Shown: piece by piece, positions 1 through 5,204 of the stretch
Layout of the letters: each line of letters opens with the position of its first letter
Position numbering within the stretch: position 1 is the first letter of the stretch
Assembly: GCA_945871545.1 (NCBI GenBank)
Contig: CAMBWJ010000135.1
Span: forward strand, 1 to 5,794
Reading direction: 5' to 3'
DNA length: 5,794 nt
DNA from: an uncultured Clostridia bacterium
GTDB lineage: Bacteria > Bacillota_A > Clostridia > Christensenellales > Aristaeellaceae
The notes under the pieces: generated by a model
The model's input: the letters and a program-made list of their open reading frames with translations, nothing else
Databases searched by the model: none
What the model was told of the DNA's origin: nothing
Program-made: the position numbers and the translations under genes

Positions 1-2177
1 CGGCGGCCCCAGCTGAACACGCGGTTGTAGTAGCCGCTGGAGAGGTTGCTGACGATGACCTTGCCCGCGCCGGAGGAAGCGTGGATGAACATGCTGCTGC
101 CCAGGTAGATGCCGGTGTGGTCGCACAGGTCGCCGTCGGACACGGTGTTGAAGAACACCAGATCGCCGCGGCGCAGGCTGGAAATCCCGGAAAGCTTCGG
201 GCGCTCGTCGTTGTAGCCCTCGGCATAGGCGGTGCGCTTCAGGGTCACGCCGATCTGCTTGAAGCAGTACTGGGTCAGGCCCGAGCAATCGAAGGTGGCG
301 GTGCCGGTGGCGCCGAACACGTACTTCTTGCCCAGCTGGTTCTGAGCCACGTAGATCACATGCTCCAGCTTCTGCGCGTTGGACATGCCGCTGTTGAAGC
401 TGCTGGTGGTGGATTCCAGGCCGGCAGGCATGCCGCTGACGCTGGAGGAGCCGCCGTAGGAGCTCTCCTTGTAGTCCGCAGCCTTGCTGCCGCTGGGGAG
501 CTTGGGCGCGGAGGCGGAGTAGAGCGCGCGGATGGTTGCGCTGTCGGCCACGCCGGTGGTGCTGCCGCCCGCTGCGGTCTGGAACAGCTTGATGGCCGAG
601 GCCGTGGTGGAGCCGTAGCTGCCGTCCACGCTGGAGCTCTGGCACAGGTAGCCCAGAGCCAGCAGGCGGTTCTGCAGGCGGGTCACGTTCTCGCCGGAGC
701 TGCCGTTGGTCAGGCTGGCGCTCAGCAGGGGAGAGGCCGGGGCGTTGCCGGAGTAGAGCACGCGCTGGGTGGCCACGTCGGCGATGCCGGTCTGTTCCAT
801 GCCGCAGGCGGCCTGCATGCGCTTGAGGGCGGTGACGGTGTTGGCGGAGAAGTTGCTGGAGGGCACGCTGTCCAGGTAGCCCAGGGACAGCAGGGCGTTC
901 TCCAGGGTCTTGACCGCGTCGCCGCTGTCCTCGTTCTTCAGCTCAGCGTAGCTTGCGGGGCTCAGATCGGAGCGCAGCATGTAGCCGGTCTTGCCGCTGA
1001 CCTTCACCTCGACCCACTTGGAATCGTAGCCGTAGAAATCGAGGGTGTCGCCCATGGACAGGGTGATGCTGGCGGCGGAGGTGGATTTCTTTGCGTAGGC
1101 CTTCGCGCTGGCGCTGACGACGGTGCAGCTGCCCATGGCGCTGCTGTCCGTCGCACCGCCGCCCAGCTCGCTGTTCTTCGTGAGCGCGTTGGCGGCGCAG
1201 TAGCCGTAGTTGCCGTTGAGCTCGATGTAGGCCCAGCTGCCGGAGACCTTTAAGAGGTTGACCTCCGCGCCCTTCTTGAGCGTGCCCAGCTTCTTTGCGG
1301 AGCTGCTGGCGCTCTGGTACACGGTCACGCTGGAGGCGGTGACGGTGGCGGGAACCGAGGAACCCGGATCGAAGGGATTCTCAGGGGTCTCCTCCGCCGC
1401 GCCGCCGGTCTTCTTCTGCAGGCCCTTCAGCGCGCAGAAGCCGTACTTGCCGCTCAGGCTGATGTAGGCCCAGTCGGCGGTGTAGGCGTGCACGGTGACG
1501 GCCTGTCCGGCCTTCAGCGTGCCCAGCTTCTTGGAAGAGGTGCTGGCGCTGGCGTACACGGGCAGGGTAGCGCTGACGACCACGGCCTCGACGGTCTCGA
1601 TGGTCACGGAGCCGTTGTTGGTCGCGGTGGAGCCGGAGCCGGCCAGATCGCCGGTGGAGTTGGAGCTGTCGCCGTCGGGCAGGAAGGGATCCGAATCACT
1701 TTCAGAGCTGCCGGAACCGGCGCTCTGCAGGCAGGACAGGAAGGTGTAGCCCACGTTGCCGTCCTTCTCGATCATCGCCCAGTCGCCGGAGGTGGCCAGT
1801 ATGTAAACGGAGGTGCCCTGCTTCAGCGCAAGGCTCTGGCTGGAGGTGTCCGGGCTCTGGTACACGCGGCCCGCAGTCTGCACGGTGGCGGCGGTGGCAA
1901 AGTCCTTCACGGCAACCAGCGCGCCGAGCCTGGTGTACATGGTGTAGCCGCCGTAGCGGATGCGCGCAACCTCGCCCTTGATTCCGGTGACGGTGACCAC
2001 GTCGTAGCGCTCCAGATCGCCCACCTTGCGGGTGAGGGATGCGTCGGCGTAGGCGGCCACGTCGTCCGTCACCGCTGCGGAGTAGCTCTCCGCCAGCGCG
2101 GGCGCGCCGGGCAGCAGCATCAGCAGCATCAGCAGAAGCGCCGTGATCCTCTTGAATTTGCAGCATTTGTTGTTCAT
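1..2177 (-). CDS. Secreted NlpC/P60 peptidoglycan endopeptidase with SH3-like and peptidoglycan-binding repeats (3' end cut by window edge)
   Basis: Cell-wall hydrolase that probably cleaves stem-peptide bonds of peptidoglycan outside the membrane. 725 codons are visible with no stop, and homology suggests only a few are missing. Residues 1-29 form a signal peptide: basic start (KCCKFKR), Leu/Met-rich core, likely cleavage after ALA (27-29). SH3-like repeats follow at about 35-90 (divergent), 94-150, 196-255, 276-334 and 349-405, with Ser/Gly/Asp-rich linkers at 151-190 and 256-275. Two peptidoglycan-binding repeats lie at about 415-476 and 493-553, each with an LxxxLLxLGYL core. The NlpC/P60 domain runs from about 601 to the edge, with the catalytic triad visible as Cys631 (FDCSGL), His687 (DHTGIYLG) and His699 (FIHASS). 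The ATG at 2177 is chosen because GAGGG (2185-2189) lies 7 nt upstream and the signal peptide begins at once. The family assignment is firm; the exact bond cleaved is unknown. Confidence 0.95.
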   Translation of the reverse strand, partial: MNNKCCKFKRITALLLMLLMLLPGAPALAESYSAAVTDDVAAYADASLTRKVGDLERYDVVTVTGIKGEVARIRYGGYTMYTRLGALVAVKDFATAATVQTAGRVYQSPDTSSQSLALKQGTSVYILATSGDWAMIEKDGNVGYTFLSCLQSAGSGSSESDSDPFLPDGDSSNSTGDLAGSGSTATNNGSVTIETVEAVVVSATLPVYASASTSSKKLGTLKAGQAVTVHAYTADWAYISLSGKYGFCALKGLQKKTGGAAEETPENPFDPGSSVPATVTASSVTVYQSASSSAKKLGTLKKGAEVNLLKVSGSWAYIELNGNYGYCAANALTKNSELGGGATDSSAMGSCTVVSASAKAYAKKSTSAASITLSMGDTLDFYGYDSKWVEVKVSGKTGYMLRSDLSPASYAELKNEDSGDAVKTLENALLSLGYLDSVPSSNFSANTVTALKRMQAACGMEQTGIADVATQRVLYSGNAPASPLLSASLTNGSSGENVTRLQNRLLALGYLCQSSSVDGSYGSTTASAIKLFQTAAGGSTTGVADSATIRALYSASAPKLPSGSKAADYKESSYGGSSSVSGMPAGLESTTSSFNSGMSNAQKLEHVIYVAQNQLGKKYVFGATGTATFDCSGLTQYCFKQIGVTLKRTAYAEGYNDERPKLSGISSLRRGDLVFFNTVSDGDLCDHTGIYLGSSMFIHASSGAGKVIVSNLSSGYYNRVFSWGR
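1188..1559 (-). repeat. Tandem SH3-like repeat pair inside the hydrolase gene
   Basis: Residues about 207-250 and 287-330 are near-duplicates offset by 80 residues (240 bp). Both contain KKLGTLK, followed by a WAYI strand and a YGFC or YGYC turn. The DNA is also similar across the pair, which suggests a fairly recent internal duplication. The outer SH3-like units are more diverged. Confidence 0.75.
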
Positions 2178-2207
2178 CTGGTTTCCCTCGCATTGTGCTC
2201 GATTCCT

Positions 2208-2222
2208 GCGCCCCGGGGGCGC
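2208..2222 (-). promoter_or_regulatory. GC-rich palindrome in the hydrolase leader
   Basis: GCGCCCC and GGGGCGC are perfect complementary 7-bp arms around one base. As RNA this could fold as a 5-bp stem with a 5-nt loop. It lies about 30 nt before the start codon of the hydrolase. No U-tract follows, so it is not a simple terminator. Its function is unknown; it could be an operator or an mRNA structure. Confidence 0.45.
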
Positions 2223-2230
2223 GATGCAGC

Positions 2231-2249
2231 GGGAGGACAGAATCCTCCC
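2231..2249 (-). promoter_or_regulatory. Stem-loop in the hydrolase leader
   Basis: GGGAGGA and TCCTCCC form a perfect 7-bp stem around a 5-nt loop. It lies about 53 nt upstream of the hydrolase start and directly upstream of the GC palindrome at 2208-2222. In the leftward transcript one arm reads GGGAGGA, which resembles a ribosome binding site held in a stem, but no plausible start codon for a known gene follows it. There is no U-run, so termination is unlikely. A role in mRNA stability or translation control is inference. Confidence 0.45.
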
Positions 2250-2330
2250 CGGATATGGGAATAAATATTCGCTGCAAAGCACAAAAAACCTGCAAAATGA
2301 AATGTAAAAGTAGTTTGGCTGAATTATGAC

Positions 2331-2347
2331 CGTAATATGTCTGTAAT
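2331..2347 (+). promoter_or_regulatory. Possible WalR-type direct repeat (CGTAAT-N5-TGTAAT)
   Basis: Two six-base units, CGTAAT and TGTAAT, are separated by five bases in the AT-rich part of the region upstream of the hydrolase. The published consensus for WalR (YycF), which controls cell-wall hydrolase genes in low-GC Bacillota, is TGTWAH-N5-TGTWAH. The second unit matches fully and the first has one mismatch. The repeat is on the strand opposite the gene, about 155 bp before its start. Chance occurrence in AT-rich DNA is quite possible. Confidence 0.25.
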
Positions 2348-2373
2348 AATATGCAACATCTTTGGCGCAAAAC

Positions 2374-2411
2374 AGGGCTGCGACGGGGCGGAAATCGCGC
2401 ATCGCAGCCCT
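2374..2411 (-). terminator. Rho-independent terminator candidate after the metal exporter gene
   Basis: AGGGCTGCGA (2374-2383) pairs perfectly with TCGCAGCCCT (2402-2411) to give a 10-bp stem with an 18-nt loop that can itself form a short inner stem. In the leftward transcript the stem is followed by GTTTT, a short U-tract. It begins 23 nt after the exporter stop codon, where a terminator is expected. The brief U-run and large loop make it moderate rather than strong. Confidence 0.65.
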
Positions 2412-2434
2412 ATGTACGGCGAAATGTTAAGAAA

Positions 2435-3604
2435 TTATGCGACCGGATGGTCGATGGTCACCACGGCGAAGTAGTCGCCCTCGAGGGCGCGCACCAGCTT
2501 GGAAATCTCCTCCCGCACCTGCTCGTCGCTCTGCGGGAATTCGTAGGGAATCACCGCGTCGAAGATCACGTTGGTGTGGGTGGGGCCGGGAACCATGCGG
2601 AAGTCGTGGATGGAGACGTCCGGGCTGATGGCCTCGTGGATGCGGTTCTTGAGCAGCTCGCGGGTGGAGGTGATGAGCGCATCGTCGGTGGAGATGGGGT
2701 CCATGTGGATCACGGCGCTGCAATTCAGCTCGTCCTGCAGGTCGCGCTCGATGGTGTCGATCACGTCGTGCAGGGCCATGATGTCGCCGCTGGAGGGAAC
2801 CTCGGCATGCAGCGAGATCATCACGCGGCCCGCGCCGTAGTCGTGCACGGCCAGGTCGTGGATGCCCACCACCTCGGGGTAGCGGTTCACGATGTCGGCG
2901 ATGCGCTGCACGAACTCGGGGTCGGGAGCCTGGCCCAGCAGGGGATCGATGGTGTCCTTGGCGGCGTTGTAGCCCGCCCAGAGGATGACCAGCGACACGA
3001 TCGCGCCGGCCCAGCCGTCGATGTTCACGCCGGTGAAGCGGGCGATGAGGGTGGCGGCCAGAACCATGGTGGTGGCGCACACGTCGGAGATGCTGTCGGT
3101 GGCGGTGGCCAGCACGGCGGCGGAGTTGATGCGCTTGCCCACCGCGCGATTGTACAGCGACATGTAGAGCTTGACCAGGATCGAGCCGATCAGGATGCAG
3201 ATGGACAGGAGGCTGAAGTCCACGGCCTCGGGGTGGAAGATCTTGGTGACAGAGCTCTTGGCCAGGTCGAAGCCCATCATCAGGATGACGAAGGACACCA
3301 CCAGGCCTGCGATGCACTCGAAGCGGCCGTGGCCGTAGGGATGGTCGCGGTCGGGCTTCTTTGCGGCCAGCTTGAAGCCCAGCAGGGTGATGATGGACGA
3401 GCCCGCGTCGGAGAGGTTGTTGAACGCGTCGGCGACGATGGCGATGGAGCCGGTGAGCGTGCCCGCCAGGTACTTTGCGGCGAAGAGCAGCACGTTCAGG
3501 AAGATGCCCACCGCGCCGCAGAGCACGCCGTAGGCGCGGCGAACGCCGGGGTCGGAGGTGTCCGCGTGGTTCTTGATGAAGAGGCGGGAGAGGATGGAAA
3601 TCAT
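2435..3604 (-). CDS. Cation diffusion facilitator (CDF) metal exporter, possibly Mn2+-selective
   Basis: Proton-coupled exporter of divalent metal ions across the cytoplasmic membrane. It has 389 residues, about 90 more than short members such as YiiP. Six membrane segments lie near 27-50, 52-78, 96-114, 129-150, 161-187 and 196-213. The family loop DRDHPYGHGRFE is at 86-96. By alignment from memory with YiiP, the transport site is Asn62 and Asp66 (FNNLSDAGS) with Asp170 and Asp174 (TDSISD). Asn-Asp-Asp-Asp is typical of Mn2+ exporters such as MntE, whereas zinc exporters usually have His or Asp first. The cytoplasmic domain (about 230-302) keeps His266 and the IHMDP motif (His300, Asp302), and a second, related domain follows at about 315-389. 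The ATG at 3604 is 62 bp after the antiporter stop on the same strand, suggesting co-transcription. The family call is firm; the metal is inferred. Confidence 0.93.
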   Translation of the reverse strand: MISILSRLFIKNHADTSDPGVRRAYGVLCGAVGIFLNVLLFAAKYLAGTLTGSIAIVADAFNNLSDAGSSIITLLGFKLAAKKPDRDHPYGHGRFECIAGLVVSFVILMMGFDLAKSSVTKIFHPEAVDFSLLSICILIGSILVKLYMSLYNRAVGKRINSAAVLATATDSISDVCATTMVLAATLIARFTGVNIDGWAGAIVSLVILWAGYNAAKDTIDPLLGQAPDPEFVQRIADIVNRYPEVVGIHDLAVHDYGAGRVMISLHAEVPSSGDIMALHDVIDTIERDLQDELNCSAVIHMDPISTDDALITSTRELLKNRIHEAISPDVSIHDFRMVPGPTHTNVIFDAVIPYEFPQSDEQVREEISKLVRALEGDYFAVVTIDHPVA

Positions 3605-3615
3605 GGAAATGCAAA

Positions 3616-3623
3616 CCTTCCTT
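3616..3623 (-). promoter_or_regulatory. Ribosome binding site of the CDF exporter, with long spacing
   Basis: AAGGAAGG lies 11 nt before the ATG at 3604, longer than the 6-7 nt seen for the other three genes here. No better in-frame start is nearer. An ATG at 3626 lies in another frame that does not encode the transporter. Confidence 0.6.
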
Positions 3624-3666
3624 CATGTGGCGGAGAGCCGGGATAGTTCATGAAATGCGCCAGTGC

Positions 3667-4977
3667 TCAGCTGCGTGCCCTTCGGCGGAGCTGAAAGTGC
3701 CAGCACAGCGGGATCAGGTACAGGAAGCAGGCGAAGGGCAGCGAGCGCACGTCCAGCCCCAGCATGCCCATCGGCACGCTGCACGCGATGCACCAGGGAA
3801 CCAGGCCGGAGATCGTGACCACGGAGTTCTCGATGTCCAGCATCAGATCGATGCGGCCCTGCTGTGTGTCGGGGTAGTTGCCGCCCATGCACTGGCGGCA
3901 CATGATGATGCCGATGGTCTGGTTGCAGAACACGCAGGCGGTGGCGATGCTGGTGAGCACCATCGTGGGAAAGCGCCCGATGCGCCCGCAGAGCCTGCGC
4001 AGCGCGCCCTCGACGCTGGAGAGCATCTGCGTGCCCTCGAAGATGCCGGAGCAGCCGCTGGACAGAAGCAGGATGCACACGATCTCCAGCATGGACTTCA
4101 CGCCGCCGCCGGAGAGGATGGAGGTCAGCTCTTGATCCTTCGGGACGTAGCCCAGCAGCATCATGCGCAGCGCGTCCATGAGGGGCGACTTTTGCAGAAT
4201 CAGCGTGAGGATCAGCGAGACGAGCACATCGATGGCCATCACGTACTTGATCTTCATGCCCGCAAAGGCCAGCACCAGCAATAGAATCGTAGGCAGCAGG
4301 CACCACGGCGAGAGCGCAAACTCCGACTGGAAGCGCGTGAGCAGCGCGCTGTCCACCGCGCCGGGCCGGTTCCACAGCGAGAGCGCGGCGTAGATGAGCA
4401 CGCACAGCCCCAGCGGCAGCAGGGCCGAGGGCATCATGCGCTTGAAGTTCTGACTCGCGTCGGTGCCGGTCTCGTTGGCCACAAGGCTTGCGCTGGATGC
4501 GGCGGGGGAGCCACGGTCGCCGAAGTACACGCCCGAGAGGATCGCGCCGCCGGCGATCACCGTGGACACGCCGCTGGCTCGGGCGATGGTCATCAGGATC
4601 ACGCCGATGGTTGCCGCCACGCCGAAGCTGGTGCCCAGGGCGTAGGACATCACGGCGGACAGCAGAAACGCCGCCAGAATGAACAGCTGCGGCGGAATCA
4701 GCCGCACGCCGTAGTAGGTGAAGTAGGCGATGGTGCCGCTCTGCCGCCACAGCGAGGTCAGGCAGCCGATCAGCAGCATGATGACCACCACCATGCGCGA
4801 CGACCACATGCCCTTGCCTACCATGCCCAGGATCGCGCGCAGGGAGAAGCCCCGACGCAGCGCCAGTGTTCCGAAGGCGATCAGGCCCACGATCAGCGGC
4901 AGGATCATCGTCACCCCGCAGGACAGGCTGAGCGCCATCGCAGCCACAAAGAGAGCAAAGCAGAGCAGCAGTTCCAT
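3667..4977 (-). CDS. NhaC-family Na+/H+ antiporter
   Basis: Polytopic membrane transporter, 436 residues, with about ten to twelve hydrophobic segments through most of its length and a basic C-terminal tail (RRRARS). NhaC-type signatures appear in order: GTSFGVAATIG (115-125), GGAILSGVYFGDRGSP (143-158), CNQTIGI (351-357), and ENS followed by LVPW (383-395). Known relatives exchange sodium for protons, and one branch (MleN of Bacillus) exchanges malate for lactate coupled to Na+/H+, so an organic-acid substrate cannot be excluded. The length is slightly short for NhaC. CxxC pairs occur at Cys360/Cys363 and Cys396/Cys399. The ATG at 4977 is set by a perfect GGAGG (4984-4988) 6 nt upstream. It is the first gene of a probable two-gene unit with the CDF exporter and is divergent from the aldolase gene. 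The family is confident; the substrate is not. Confidence 0.9.
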   Translation of the reverse strand: MELLLCFALFVAAMALSLSCGVTMILPLIVGLIAFGTLALRRGFSLRAILGMVGKGMWSSRMVVVIMLLIGCLTSLWRQSGTIAYFTYYGVRLIPPQLFILAAFLLSAVMSYALGTSFGVAATIGVILMTIARASGVSTVIAGGAILSGVYFGDRGSPAASSASLVANETGTDASQNFKRMMPSALLPLGLCVLIYAALSLWNRPGAVDSALLTRFQSEFALSPWCLLPTILLLVLAFAGMKIKYVMAIDVLVSLILTLILQKSPLMDALRMMLLGYVPKDQELTSILSGGGVKSMLEIVCILLLSSGCSGIFEGTQMLSSVEGALRRLCGRIGRFPTMVLTSIATACVFCNQTIGIIMCRQCMGGNYPDTQQGRIDLMLDIENSVVTISGLVPWCIACSVPMGMLGLDVRSLPFACFLYLIPLCWHFQLRRRARS

Positions 4978-4993
4978 TTTATGCCTCCAAAAT

Positions 4994-5004
4994 GCGTTTA
5001 ACGC
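4994..5004. promoter_or_regulatory. Palindrome GCGTT-T-AACGC at the antiporter transcription start
   Basis: An 11-bp palindrome with perfect 5-bp arms around one base. It lies just downstream of the -10 box at 5007-5012, covering the predicted transcription start. That is a classic repressor operator position. No regulator is identified. Confidence 0.4.
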
Positions 5005-5006
5005 CC

Positions 5007-5035
5007 ATTATAGGTCTATACCCCGCAGAATGCAA
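5007..5035 (-). promoter_or_regulatory. Sigma-70-type promoter of the antiporter and exporter unit
   Basis: Reading leftward, TTGCAT (5035-5030) is followed after exactly 17 bp by a perfect TATAAT (5012-5007). Transcription should start near 5000, giving a leader of only about 20-25 nt before the ATG at 4977. The -10 overlaps a hyphenated palindrome, TATAG-GT-CTATA (5009-5020). The -35 lies inside a weak inverted repeat, CGCAG (5024-5028) and CTGCG (5037-5041). Confidence 0.8.
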
Positions 5036-5084
5036 GCTGCGCAGTGTTATCTTTTTCCAGCGCATGGATTGCATAATGATGTAA

Positions 5085-5094
5085 TGTCATGACA
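5085..5094. promoter_or_regulatory. Palindrome TGTCATGACA upstream of the aldolase promoter
   Basis: A perfect 10-bp palindrome centred about 25 bp upstream of the aldolase -35 box, and about 55 bp upstream of the antiporter -35 on the other strand. The position would suit an activator of the aldolase promoter. The binding protein is unknown. Confidence 0.35.
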
Positions 5095-5111
5095 AAATTT
5101 CGCGAAAAGGA

Positions 5112-5140
5112 TTGCAGGAAGCGGAAAAATGTGTCATAAT
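5112..5140 (+). promoter_or_regulatory. Sigma-70-type promoter of the aldolase gene, extended -10
   Basis: TTGCAG (5112-5117), a 17-bp spacer and CATAAT (5135-5140) fit the housekeeping consensus. TG at 5132-5133, one base before the -10, adds an extended -10 element. The predicted start near 5147 leaves a leader of about 58 nt. Confidence 0.75.
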
Positions 5141-5154
5141 GGAAGCAACGAAGG

Positions 5155-5169
5155 GCTGCGGTGCGCAGC
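5155..5169 (+). promoter_or_regulatory. Hyphenated palindrome/hairpin in the aldolase leader
   Basis: GCTGCG-GTG-CGCAGC has perfect 6-bp arms around three bases, about 8 nt after the predicted transcription start. It could be a repressor operator or a small RNA hairpin. A related half-site, GCTGCGCAG, lies at 5036-5044 beside the antiporter -35 box. There is no U-run, so it is not a terminator. Confidence 0.4.
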
Positions 5170-5204
5170 GGTTCAAATGAAAATACAAAATGGAGGGAAA
5201 CGAT

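Noticed and set aside
81..2264. Long open frames on the plus strand (81-1253, 1258-1467, 1488-2264) opposite the hydrolase.
   Set aside because: They are antisense to a gene with a signal peptide, repeats and a full catalytic triad. The translations are Ala/Gly/Val/His-rich with no domain, as expected from the reverse strand of GC-rich DNA.
2178..2434. Riboswitch or small RNA in the hydrolase upstream region.
   Set aside because: The hairpins are short and simple, with no conserved riboswitch core that I recognise and no terminator/antiterminator pair.
2427..3626. Alternative minus-strand frame overlapping the CDF exporter, starting at ATG 3626 with a good ribosome-site context.
   Set aside because: It is Arg/His/Pro-rich low-complexity sequence typical of an out-of-frame reading of GC-rich DNA. 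The CDF frame has all family motifs.
3647..3654. Palindrome TTCATGAA in the gap between antiporter and exporter.
   Set aside because: Only 8 bp, not associated with a promoter or U-run, and expected often by chance.
2351..4284. Long plus-strand frames (2351-3646 and 3625-4284) opposite the transporters.
   Set aside because: The translations are rich in Asp, His and Gly with no membrane segments or known motifs. The minus-strand frames encode complete transporter families, so these are shadows.
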